Positions 1-8,128 of a stretch of DNA of 34,250 nt are shown piece by piece. The DNA comes from Candidatus Rifleibacteriota bacterium (lineage in GTDB: Bacteria > Muiribacteriota > Ozemobacteria > Ozemobacterales > Ozemobacteraceae): assembly GCA_015233155.1 (NCBI GenBank), contig JADFYG010000061.1, forward strand, positions 1 through 34,250, in the 5' to 3' direction. The notes beneath the pieces are model-generated. The model ran no database searches. It saw only the letters and a list, made by a program, of their open reading frames with translations, and had not been told where the DNA came from. Position numbers and translations under genes: made by a program. Each line of letters starts with the position of its first letter. Within the stretch, counting starts at the first letter, position 1.

Positions 1-2
1 TT

Positions 3-467
3 GCCGATTCCCAGCTACAACATGGTTCGATAACGATGTGCATATCTGCACAAACCGCGGATGACGGTCAAATGATACTGTCAGTTACCGACAGACTGAT
101 ACTATTGTGCGGTCCGGCGGGTGTACTGAAGGATGCCATTCGTGAGCGCAACCAACAGATTCTCCGGGTGTTCGACAACCTGCTGAAAATCACGACATTT
201 AACCCGCAGGTTAAGAAAAAGATCGAGGGTGGCGGAGGCCCTGGAGTTATCGGAAATAGGAAAACATGGATCTCCAATTGTCGGACAGACTTGGACAACA
301 GAATTGCGATAACCGGCTACGCTCTCGGAGCAAAGGAGGTCACTCAACTCGGTGATGATATGCTGAAGAGCGGTTCCTTCGTCGAGGTTTACATTTCCAA
401 CATGAACAAAAATGTATTCGAGAAGGTGCCGGTCTGGCGATTCGACATAACCGCAAGAATCAAGTAG
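3..467 (+). CDS. Hypothetical protein, C-terminal part
   Basis: The reading frame is open from base 3 with no stop before the window edge, so this is probably the 3' part of a longer gene. The first in-frame ATG, at base 36, has no clear ribosome binding site and may not be the true start. The visible 155 codons show no signal peptide or membrane segment. There is a glycine run (IEGGGGPG), and the tail ends VPVWRFDITARIK. I recognise no domain. A 67-base gap separates it from the transglycosylase-like gene on the same strand, so the two may be co-transcribed. Function unknown. Confidence 0.6.
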   Translation, partial: ADSQLQHGSITMCISAQTADDGQMILSVTDRLILLCGPAGVLKDAIRERNQQILRVFDNLLKITTFNPQVKKKIEGGGGPGVIGNRKTWISNCRTDLDNRIAITGYALGAKEVTQLGDDMLKSGSFVEVYISNMNKNVFEKVPVWRFDITARIK

Positions 468-534
468 TATCCGGGATTTTTTAATTATCCGCTGATGAGT
501 GGCTTGAATTGCCTGTTTTCAATGAGATGAGTCA

Positions 535-1254
535 ATGATTCGTTTTTTGAAGAAAACCATACTGATATTAACTGTCTTCGTAGTCATTTACGGTGTATAT
601 CTGGCTTCTGAGATTTACGCGGCCCGCGCGCTGACTGAAAGCAAGATAAGGCCGATGCTTACAACCCCATTGATAAAACTGAGTAAAACAGATTTATCTC
701 CCAGGCAATTGGAGATACTTTTAAAAGTCGAGGATCCGTCATTTTATTCTCATAATGGCATCGATATTACGACTCCGGGTGCCGGCTTAACCACGATCAC
801 TCAGGCACTGGTCAAGGTATTGTATTTTGACAAGTTTAAACCAGGCATTGCAAAAATCAAACAAATACTGATCGCAATATTCGCTCTCAATAGCATGATA
901 TCAAAAGATGATCAATTGAAACTGTTTTTGAATTTTGCTTATTTCGGCACCAATTCAAGCAAAGAACCTATTCTGGGTTTTGCTGATGCGTCCGAATATT
1001 ATTTTCAACTCGGACTGGTCAACCTAAGCGAAGACCAGTTCATTTCCCTCGTGGCAATGCTGATTGCGCCAAATGTATTCAACCCGTTGAAGAATGCGAA
1101 GCTGAATTCCGAGCGCGTCGAAAGAATCAGGAAACTCGTATCCGGACAATACACACCGAAAGGGGTGTTCGACGTCTACTATGGGAAAATCCCGGCGGAA
1201 TATATAAAAGAATTGCCGTCAGGATCATATTTTGAGAGTTATTATGACCAGTAG
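535..1254 (+). CDS. Membrane-anchored GT51-like peptidoglycan transglycosylase
   Basis: The 239-residue protein has one N-terminal membrane segment (about residues 7-24) followed by a GT51 glycosyltransferase fold, the domain that polymerises lipid II into glycan strands outside the membrane. Motif 1 is EDPSFYSHNG (Glu66, His73), with the usual first catalytic Glu. Motif 2 is GLTTITQ (84-90). Motif 4 is SKDDQLKLFLNFAYFG (from about 123). Motif 3, normally R-K-x-x-E with the second catalytic Glu, reads K-I-K-Q (107-110), so Glu is replaced by Gln. The length fits a monofunctional transglycosylase, and no penicillin-binding domain follows. The fold assignment is firm. Whether the enzyme is active is open because of the Gln. 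Confidence 0.8.
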   Translation: MIRFLKKTILILTVFVVIYGVYLASEIYAARALTESKIRPMLTTPLIKLSKTDLSPRQLEILLKVEDPSFYSHNGIDITTPGAGLTTITQALVKVLYFDKFKPGIAKIKQILIAIFALNSMISKDDQLKLFLNFAYFGTNSSKEPILGFADASEYYFQLGLVNLSEDQFISLVAMLIAPNVFNPLKNAKLNSERVERIRKLVSGQYTPKGVFDVYYGKIPAEYIKELPSGSYFESYYDQ

Positions 1255-1284
1255 CAATAGTGCCACCCGGCAATGCTCATCAAA

Positions 1285-2493
1285 TCATCGAATGGAAGGT
1301 ATTACAACCTTAAATGTCTGGCCTGATCCGTTCTCAAGACTGTAGTAATCAGCTTCGACATATCCTTCCAAAGTTCCATTCACCGAAGATTGTTCACAAA
1401 CATTTTGGGGAATGAAAACAGACGTTGTATTGTCATCAGCGAATGTTCTCTCGTAATCAGTATTTGTCAGGCGAAGATTCCGAATTGGAACAGCTTTTTT
1501 GCCGCTGTTGAGAAAATTGATTCTTAATCCGGTCTCCTCTGGAATTGCAGTCACGATGAGATTATGGGGAAAAGCGATAACCGTATCCATATATTTGGCA
1601 CTCAAATATCTATACGAAGGGCCACCTTCTTCTGTTGGCTCATACTCCTTCGGATGATTCCCATACGAATCATGGAGAATAAAGAACGTTTCACCAGGAT
1701 TATCTTTGGGAACTCCATACCCGATTATTGCCACGGAATGTCCCCCGGGAAATAGTGTCGTATATGGGCTGAAATCGAGTTGCACGTAGAGGGCGCCAAA
1801 ATGATGAAGAGCTTGTTTCAAAAGATTAGTGATATCTTTGCCCTTGTTGAGATGAATAATTTTTGCCCATTTTCCATCCATGGATGATGCTCTCGATTTT
1901 TGATCATATACGATTGCCGGGAAAAGGGGATCGGGAGTTTTATCGACTCCGTTTTCAGCAAGTATCTTTGCGTAGCCTAGCGGATTATACGGGATGAGTG
2001 TTTTCTGAATAGGATCGACAGGAACCAGAATATACTCCAACGGATGCTTATGGGATCTACGCAAATACTCCGCTTCAATAGCTCTAGGATTGCAACCGCT
2101 TTCAATGTTTCCGTTATAAAAGTTTCGATATTCTTCAAGGGGTAAACCCATCTCCAGAGTCCACCAGTCGGCAACTGCCGCAGCCCCAAAAGCGAGACAG
2201 GACATTATTGGAAAGCGTGAACTGTATTTCCACTTGTCCTTTCCAAGGAGTTTGTTGATTTCCAGACACCGTTCAACAGACTCTTCCTGATTTTTATGTG
2301 GAAGCTGATTCCAATTACGTATCAGATAGACTTCTTTGAAATCTGAACCGGGATCACACGGCACAGCGGGGATGGCATAGCGGCCGACGGGGTGCTTCGC
2401 TTCTTCCCCCCAGACCATTATCGGAAGACAAATACTTATAAATAATAAGCCAGAAAGTAACAGAGATGGAATTTCCATCAATTTTATTTTCAT
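1285..2493 (-). CDS. Exported papain-like (C1 family) cysteine peptidase
   Basis: I chose the ATG at 2493 because it puts a clean Sec signal at the N-terminus (MKIKLMEIPSLLLSGLLFIS, cleavage near VWG-EE). The TTG start at 2529 would add 12 residues ahead of it. The 402-residue product has a papain-like order. The Cys lies in SCLAFGAAA (Cys99), the His in GGHSVAIIGYG (His252), and the third position, Asn in most C1 enzymes, reads HDSYG with Asp275. The oxyanion Gln six residues before Cys is Arg here. The roughly 100 C-terminal residues look like a beta-rich extension. Probably a secreted or periplasmic peptidase. Substrate unknown. It converges on the transglycosylase gene with only 30 bases between them. 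Confidence 0.75.
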   Translation of the reverse strand: MKIKLMEIPSLLLSGLLFISICLPIMVWGEEAKHPVGRYAIPAVPCDPGSDFKEVYLIRNWNQLPHKNQEESVERCLEINKLLGKDKWKYSSRFPIMSCLAFGAAAVADWWTLEMGLPLEEYRNFYNGNIESGCNPRAIEAEYLRRSHKHPLEYILVPVDPIQKTLIPYNPLGYAKILAENGVDKTPDPLFPAIVYDQKSRASSMDGKWAKIIHLNKGKDITNLLKQALHHFGALYVQLDFSPYTTLFPGGHSVAIIGYGVPKDNPGETFFILHDSYGNHPKEYEPTEEGGPSYRYLSAKYMDTVIAFPHNLIVTAIPEETGLRINFLNSGKKAVPIRNLRLTNTDYERTFADDNTTSVFIPQNVCEQSSVNGTLEGYVEADYYSLENGSGQTFKVVIPSIR

Positions 2494-2890
2494 ATTATGA
2501 ATTTTCTGCCTTTCCGAGAAATTCAACAAAATGTTTTCAGAGCATCTATATGCTACTACTAACCACAGAATATCACAAATAGTCGTACAGGCGGGGCGGA
2601 CAGAGCTGTCCAGGAAATCTGGTCAATGCGATTAGAGTTGAACTTTATCCCGGGTAGACTGTCGAATTCGCGGCAGGTTGTTAATCCAAAGTGAATAAAC
2701 GACAGCTTTGCGATGCCGCCCGACAAAATTCGATCAGATTTTAAGCCAAAACCACTCTTGACTTGCAAAATCGAGGCATGGTAGCAGGAGTGGTTGACTT
2801 ATTACTATTCATAATGGTGGTATGTATTCTGAAATCAATGACTTATCTGTTTCTATCTTTGATTCACTACATCTACTGAGGTCTGCCGAT
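2494..2890. other. Intergenic region between divergent genes
   Basis: Roughly 400 bases separate the protease gene (leftward) from the zinc-finger gene (rightward), so both promoters should lie here. I find no convincing -35/-10 pair and no RNA gene. A 69-codon minus-strand frame (2559-2768) has no recognisable product and no ribosome binding site. Confidence 0.4.
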
Positions 2891-3259
2891 ATGCTTGACT
2901 GGTTAAAAGGAAAGTCCTGCTGCCCCAACCATTCCCAAAAGGAGGCCCAGGTGTATTGTCACGTTTGCGGGACTGCTTTTTGTCCGGATTGTGTCAAGAG
3001 TCAGGGAGAATACAACGTCTGTATTTCCGGCGCTTGTAAGGGTCGATTGTCCCAGGTCAAAAGTGATGAGGATCGCGAACGGCGAAAGCGACAGCAAGAG
3101 GACGAGCGGAAAGAAAGAGCCGGCGCGAAGAAAGAGACATCTATCGTAGACGTTGCGGGCAGAACATTTATATTCGGATGGTTCTACTTGTTCTTATTGC
3201 CGTTTATTGCGTTGTTCAAATGGCTGATCGCCAAAGTTGACAAGCGACGGAAAAAATGA
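2891..3259 (+). CDS. Small membrane protein with N-terminal B-box-like zinc finger
   Basis: The ATG at 2891 has a GAGG ribosome binding site nine bases upstream, so I prefer it to the ATG at 2822. The 122-residue product starts MLDWLKGKSCCPNHS. It then shows C-x2-H, C-x2-C and C-x2-C pairs (CPNH, CHVC, CPDC) spaced like a B-box zinc finger, with further Cys after it. Next comes a highly charged Lys/Arg/Glu stretch, probably helical. One membrane segment near the C-terminus (FIFGWFYLFLLPFIALF) is followed by a basic tail. Similar zinc fingers occur at the N-terminus of many bacterial membrane proteins of unknown role. Function unknown. It lies 57 bases ahead of the propeller gene on the same strand. 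Confidence 0.65.
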   Translation: MLDWLKGKSCCPNHSQKEAQVYCHVCGTAFCPDCVKSQGEYNVCISGACKGRLSQVKSDEDRERRKRQQEDERKERAGAKKETSIVDVAGRTFIFGWFYLFLLPFIALFKWLIAKVDKRRKK

Positions 3260-3316
3260 GGCTCGATACTGTCCGATTTCCATGTTTTCCTCTATTCCGA
3301 AAATGGAAAGTTTGTC

Positions 3317-5623
3317 ATGGCATTTCGAAATGAGAATTATATTTTGAAAAAAGGTTTGAAAACGGGAAAGAAGCTGATCATCGTCCGTTTCGTTTTATGT
3401 TTTGTACTGGTTATTTCTGTTTTCGGGATTTCAACCGCGGAAGCCGCTTCATGGATTTCCTATTCGCCTCCCGCAGTTGGAGTCAAGGCCGCTCTCGCCA
3501 CACTGATCGATGAAGACAATGTCTGGATGGGATATGCCAATTTCGGCGTGGTGCGATATAACACTGAAGGATTCATCCAATCGACTATAACGCCGAAGGA
3601 AGGCCTCCCCGGACCCACTGTCACCGCTCTCGCAAAACGCGACAAGGAACTCTGGATCGGAACAAGCGATGGTCTTGCCCTTCATTCTGAAGGAGGCTCC
3701 GTCAGACAGTTCACGGCAAAAGAGGGGTTACCGGATAACGGCATCACATGTCTCTGCGTTCACGACAATACTGTATACGCCGGAACGATGAAGGGATTAG
3801 TCTTATTTCGCGGCGATTCGTTCGAAGTAATTGGTGAAGACAGGGGTCTTCCATCGATTCACATTACTGCATTGTCATCCAGTGAAAAGGGTGTGCTGAT
3901 CGGAACGATAAAAGGATGGGCGTTGATGAAGGGAGCCTCGATCGAAGCCCATACCCCTGTAACCGACCGTCTCCCGTTCGAATGGATTACATCGCTGGCA
4001 TATTTTCGATATCAGGTAACGGGCAGTGGAATAGGAAGCGACGAATTTATCGTAATCGGGACCGCCGGTGGAGGTCTTTTGTATTATCGGGATGGTGTAT
4101 ATAAAACTGTCCGGAAGGAGGATGCCGGCCCAGGCTCCGACTGGATCACCGATTTGAAATACGATCCGGAAAACAAACAGTTGTGGGTGGCGACAAACGA
4201 TACCGGAATTGCGGTGGAGGACATCGTCAGCGGGAAATGGGTGTTGCATAACACGAAGAATTCGGATCTGGTATCTGATATAGTGAAATGCCTCAGCCTT
4301 CGAGTAGTGGACTGTTCCGTCACCGATTACGAGGTTTTGGCCGGAGGCGGCCAGGAATGCAGCTGTGCGACGTGCGCAGCCCTGATTCATTCGGCTCATC
4401 CAAAACCGTGTCCGACCTGCTGGAAGTTGCCCAGTCCGCCCCATCCTCGCAAGCTGCCGCGTATCCAAACCTGGGTGTCCATTGCAACTCAGGAAGGCTG
4501 CAATATGTATTTCGACAAAAAGTTGCTGCATGTAGGCCGCAGTAACATCTTTTGTTATCTTGCTAACAAAGGCTGGAAATGCGTCGGAATGGGGGTGGGA
4601 GAAAAAGTATGGGCCGGCGTTCATCCTCCAGGTGCATTGGAGGGATTTCTCTTTTACTTCGAACCGCCGCAGATAAAATATCAGTATTGGTCTTCCAACC
4701 CGCCAGCTGGAAAATTCCCGGGAGAAATAGATACTCTTTCCACGGACCAAAATGGATATCCGATTGCCGGAGGTCACAAGGTCGGGATGGGCGGACTCGC
4801 CATACTCAATCCGGACGTTGATTCCTGGAAAATAATCGGGTCGGAATCGGGGTTGTCAGATCTTACCGTGACCTGCATGATAAGATATGGAGGTGCGCTG
4901 CTCATCGGAACCGGCGGAATGGGAAAAAATGGCTCCGTATACCGCCTGGAAAACAGCCGATGCGAGGAATTGCCACGCTCGGGTTTGACAAGCGCGAGTA
5001 AGAATGGCATGTTTCCCGCATCAGTGACCAGTATCGCCGCTACTGCAAAACGCATATATGTCGGAACTCTCGGAGATGGCCTTTATGTTTTCGACGGCGA
5101 CTCCTGGAGCCACCTGGAAACGCTGAGAACGAAATGGCTTTCCTCGGATGACATTCTGTCACTGGCTGCGCGTAACGACGCTGTCTACATCGGCACAAAA
5201 AAGGGGCTCGATTGCTGGATGGGCGAGGCGACTCTCCATGTAGATCCGCAGATGACCGGCGCTCCGTCTCCGAATGTAACCGCGCTTCTCTGGGATGATT
5301 CCGATGGCGATGGAGCGAGTTTACAGTTGTGGGTCGGTTGTGAAGGCGCCATTACGCGCTACCACCGTGCACAGACCTCCTGGACTCCCCCTCGCGAAAA
5401 ACCTCGATACGGACCCGCTGTCTGCTCGTTCATGTGGCCGACGAGCGACAACTCAGATGGTGCCGTATATTGCGATGCCTGGGCGGAAAATCCAAATTAT
5501 AATGTTATGGTGGATGTGTGTCCATTCGATGGTTTACCGGGTAACAAAATTCTGGGTTTCGCCACGGATGATTTCAATCTCTGGGTCGCTACCGACAACG
5601 GAATCTGTCGGCTCAGGAAATAA
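3317..5623 (+). CDS. Secreted two-component-type beta-propeller protein
   Basis: The 768-residue product begins with a long Sec signal (hydrophobic core about 21-37, cleavage near AEA-A at 43). It then carries many propeller strands of the kind found in sensory domains of hybrid two-component regulators: repeated patterns such as ELWIGTSDGLAL, VYAGTMKGLVLF, IYVGTLGDGLYVF, VYIGTKKGLDC and LWVATDNGICR, each linked by GLP...ITAL turns. There are enough for about two seven-bladed propellers. No kinase, receiver or membrane domain follows, so it is a free exported propeller rather than a sensor kinase. A Cys-rich insertion (about residues 348-370) interrupts the blades. Probably an extracellular ligand- or surface-binding protein. 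Partner unknown. Confidence 0.8.
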   Translation: MAFRNENYILKKGLKTGKKLIIVRFVLCFVLVISVFGISTAEAASWISYSPPAVGVKAALATLIDEDNVWMGYANFGVVRYNTEGFIQSTITPKEGLPGPTVTALAKRDKELWIGTSDGLALHSEGGSVRQFTAKEGLPDNGITCLCVHDNTVYAGTMKGLVLFRGDSFEVIGEDRGLPSIHITALSSSEKGVLIGTIKGWALMKGASIEAHTPVTDRLPFEWITSLAYFRYQVTGSGIGSDEFIVIGTAGGGLLYYRDGVYKTVRKEDAGPGSDWITDLKYDPENKQLWVATNDTGIAVEDIVSGKWVLHNTKNSDLVSDIVKCLSLRVVDCSVTDYEVLAGGGQECSCATCAALIHSAHPKPCPTCWKLPSPPHPRKLPRIQTWVSIATQEGCNMYFDKKLLHVGRSNIFCYLANKGWKCVGMGVGEKVWAGVHPPGALEGFLFYFEPPQIKYQYWSSNPPAGKFPGEIDTLSTDQNGYPIAGGHKVGMGGLAILNPDVDSWKIIGSESGLSDLTVTCMIRYGGALLIGTGGMGKNGSVYRLENSRCEELPRSGLTSASKNGMFPASVTSIAATAKRIYVGTLGDGLYVFDGDSWSHLETLRTKWLSSDDILSLAARNDAVYIGTKKGLDCWMGEATLHVDPQMTGAPSPNVTALLWDDSDGDGASLQLWVGCEGAITRYHRAQTSWTPPREKPRYGPAVCSFMWPTSDNSDGAVYCDAWAENPNYNVMVDVCPFDGLPGNKILGFATDDFNLWVATDNGICRLRK

Positions 5624-5656
5624 AGCCGGAAAACCATAATCATGAGTTTGCACGGG

Positions 5657-6805
5657 TCATGGCTGAGATGCCGCTCCGAGTAGTCGCGACATTGCGCGAT
5701 ACGACTCTTTAGGCCTTTTCACCCGATACTGGTTATCAGAATTGACCAGACCCGTAGAGCGAAATTCGTTGCCACAGTCGAAATCGTCGAGCAGTGAGGC
5801 ATAGAACAATTTTCGTTCCGGGTGCCCGCGAGCCAACTCGTCAAACACCTTTTCAACGAACAAAGCCTGACTTGATGGCCCGTGATGGAATTCAGGATCT
5901 CGTGCCTGGTGTTTTGCTTCAGCCGGATAATCTATTTCAGTGATCCAGACCGGCATCTGGCCGAGACCGGTCTGATCCATGGTTTTCCGGATGCTCTCGT
6001 CGCAAGACTGAGTGTATTTGAGAACCGAGCCCGGACCGGAGAATCCGGAATCAGAAGCATGATAGGGATAAACGTGAAAATTAGCGATCTCGAAAGGAAG
6101 GGCTGTTCCATCTTTCCGAAGATGCCCGACAAGTCGACGGAAATATGACAGCTGGTCTGGAAGGGTTCCGCCGAGACCGCCAAGCACGACAACGCCTTGT
6201 GGTTGTTCATCTTTAATGACCCGCCAGGCCTGCCTGAGATAGGTGGCATATTGCTCTATACTCATTTTGTCTAAATTAGGTTCGTTGCGGATTTCCCAAT
6301 ACCTGATGGCATGTTTGTACCGCTGCACAAGTTTTCGAACATATTGAGGAAATGCGCCATGCGGATTGGCCAGATCTTTCGGTGCGCCATTCCAGTCTTT
6401 GTTGGTACTGTCCCATAGAGCGGTGCCTCCGACGATCCAGAGCATCTGTATCTGGTGCCGGTGTGCCGCCTCGATCACTTTGTCGGCGCCACGCCAATCC
6501 CAGACTCCGGGATGTGATTCGAGAGCTTCCCAGAGAACTGCTACCCGGACCCATCGCGCATGAGCCTGTGCCGCCAATTGGAACTGCTTCTCGATATTGG
6601 CGGCCTTTTCGTTCCAGGACAGCTTTTTTTCAAGCATGTTGTCAATCTTGAGCATTATGCCAAGTTGTTCAGGCCCGGGTGAAGCATGCAAAGGAATAAC
6701 GAACAAACCAAGCAAAACAAGCATCATCAGGCACGCACGACCCCAACCGAAATGATGGAAATCATTATCCCTATGATTTACCCATAGCATTGATTCTGAT
6801 CCCAT
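5657..6805 (-). CDS. Exported clan GH-A glycoside hydrolase
   Basis: The product is a TIM-barrel glycosidase behind a hydrophobic N-terminal signal or anchor (ACLMMLVLLGLFVIPLHA). The start is uncertain: GTG at 6820, ATG at 6805 and ATG at 6790 are all in frame without a decisive ribosome binding site. I use 6805. The clan hallmarks are present. The acid/base Glu follows strand 4 in YWEIRNEPN (Glu180 counted from the GTG), and the nucleophile Glu follows strand 7 in VWITEIDYP (Glu295). The early barrel motif WVRVAVLWEALE...WDW is typical of GH5/GH39/GH42-like enzymes. I cannot fix the family or the sugar. The gene converges on the propeller gene with 33 bases between them. Confidence 0.8.
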   Translation of the reverse strand: MGSESMLWVNHRDNDFHHFGWGRACLMMLVLLGLFVIPLHASPGPEQLGIMLKIDNMLEKKLSWNEKAANIEKQFQLAAQAHARWVRVAVLWEALESHPGVWDWRGADKVIEAAHRHQIQMLWIVGGTALWDSTNKDWNGAPKDLANPHGAFPQYVRKLVQRYKHAIRYWEIRNEPNLDKMSIEQYATYLRQAWRVIKDEQPQGVVVLGGLGGTLPDQLSYFRRLVGHLRKDGTALPFEIANFHVYPYHASDSGFSGPGSVLKYTQSCDESIRKTMDQTGLGQMPVWITEIDYPAEAKHQARDPEFHHGPSSQALFVEKVFDELARGHPERKLFYASLLDDFDCGNEFRSTGLVNSDNQYRVKRPKESYRAMSRLLGAASQP

Positions 6806-6883
6806 GGATTCAATTCCCACACGTTCAGTTTGAATTCTTATAAACGTGATACACCATTCTTCTTTCCGGTATGGAATAAAAAA

Positions 6884-8128
6884 TCAACCCAGTGTTAAAG
6901 TTTCCTTTCGTTTCCAGGTTTTTGGCATTTCCTTGAAATTTATAAGACCGGAAACCGGACAGACAAAACTACATACCATGCAACTCAGACACTTGTCTTT
7001 ATCATGTATGGGCCGTCGGGCTCCGTTATCCCATTCAAGGGCCGAACCTCCGGCATCGCGGCAAACTATGTAGCATTGTCCGCAGCCAACGCATTTATCG
7101 AAATCATATTTTGCTATTCCCTGGCGCTTTACATCAAAATCTCCGGTCTCGTGAAGTCGCGGTAGGGCCTTCCCGACTAAATCCTTTACCCGCGTGATCT
7201 TCTTCGATGCCATGTAATCGGACAAGCCTTCGATCATGTCTTCAACGATACGATAACCGTAATGAATGATTCCGGTGGTTACCTGGACCGTGGTCGCCCC
7301 AACCAGCAGATACTCGAGGGCGTCTACCCATGTTTCGATGCCACCCATACCGGAGATGGGAAGCCCATGCTCTTTGTTTTGCGCCATTTGAGCGACACAT
7401 CTCAAACCGACCGGTTTAACGGCGGGACCTGAATAACCGCTGATGGCACCCTTTCCGAAAACATTGGGCCTGGGAACAAAATCATCGAGGCCGACTTCTG
7501 ACAGCCCCGCCACCGTGTTTATCGCGGAGAGTCCCTTTGCGCCACCACGCTTCGCCGCCATGGCGGGCTCATTGATGTCTGAGATGTTAGGCGTCATTTT
7601 TGCCACCAGGGGCACCCTGGTCACACTGCGAGCGGTCTCGGTGAATTTTTGTACCAGGTCATGAACCTGTCCGACCTTTGCGCCGGAACCTTCGACGGTC
7701 ATGTGAGGACACGAGAAATTCAGTTCTATCAGATCTGCTCCGGCATCGCTGACAGCTTTTGACAGATCAGCCCAATCCTGATTGCAAAATCCCATGATGC
7801 TTGCCATAACTATATGTTTCGGATACTTTTTCTTCAGCCAGGTAATATCCCGCAGGTTCGGCTTCAAACCGCGATCTGTCGTCTGTTCCACGTTTTGCAG
7901 GCCGACCAGCCGCTTGTCGCCGTAATTATACCCATGCATTCTCGGGGAAGGATGAAAAATCGGAATTTTGTCGGTAACGAGAGTCTTGTAGCTCACCCCG
8001 GCCCATCCCGTTTCGAAAGAGCGCGCCACCATCTCGGCGCAATTGGAAACAGGCGATGACGAAAGCATGAACGGATTCAGAAATTGAACTCCACAATAAT
8101 TAACCGACAAATCAACTTTTTTGCTCAT
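6884..8128 (-). CDS. preA: NAD-dependent dihydropyrimidine dehydrogenase subunit PreA
   Basis: PreA is the catalytic subunit that reduces uracil or thymine to the 5,6-dihydro form. The first 330 residues form a dihydroorotate-dehydrogenase-like FMN barrel. NFSCPHM (Cys140) carries the active-site Cys seen in dihydropyrimidine dehydrogenases. The C-terminus has two 4Fe-4S clusters of ferredoxin type: C-x2-C-x2-C-x3-C at 346-356 and again at 380-390. The length of 414 matches the family. The ATG overlaps the preT stop as ATGA and has AAGGAG eight bases ahead, which indicates translational coupling. It is the last gene of the pyrimidine cluster. High confidence on function. Direction is inferred to be catabolic from the neighbours. 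Confidence 0.95.
   Translation of the reverse strand: MSKKVDLSVNYCGVQFLNPFMLSSSPVSNCAEMVARSFETGWAGVSYKTLVTDKIPIFHPSPRMHGYNYGDKRLVGLQNVEQTTDRGLKPNLRDITWLKKKYPKHIVMASIMGFCNQDWADLSKAVSDAGADLIELNFSCPHMTVEGSGAKVGQVHDLVQKFTETARSVTRVPLVAKMTPNISDINEPAMAAKRGGAKGLSAINTVAGLSEVGLDDFVPRPNVFGKGAISGYSGPAVKPVGLRCVAQMAQNKEHGLPISGMGGIETWVDALEYLLVGATTVQVTTGIIHYGYRIVEDMIEGLSDYMASKKITRVKDLVGKALPRLHETGDFDVKRQGIAKYDFDKCVGCGQCYIVCRDAGGSALEWDNGARRPIHDKDKCLSCMVCSFVCPVSGLINFKEMPKTWKRKETLTLG

Noticed and set aside
2559..2768. Minus-strand 69-codon frame in the intergenic gap
   Set aside because: No ribosome binding site and no recognisable product; it cannot be supported as a gene.
3875..4777. Minus-strand 300-codon open frame
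   Set aside because: It lies fully inside the propeller gene on the other strand, and its translation has no domain or plausible composition.
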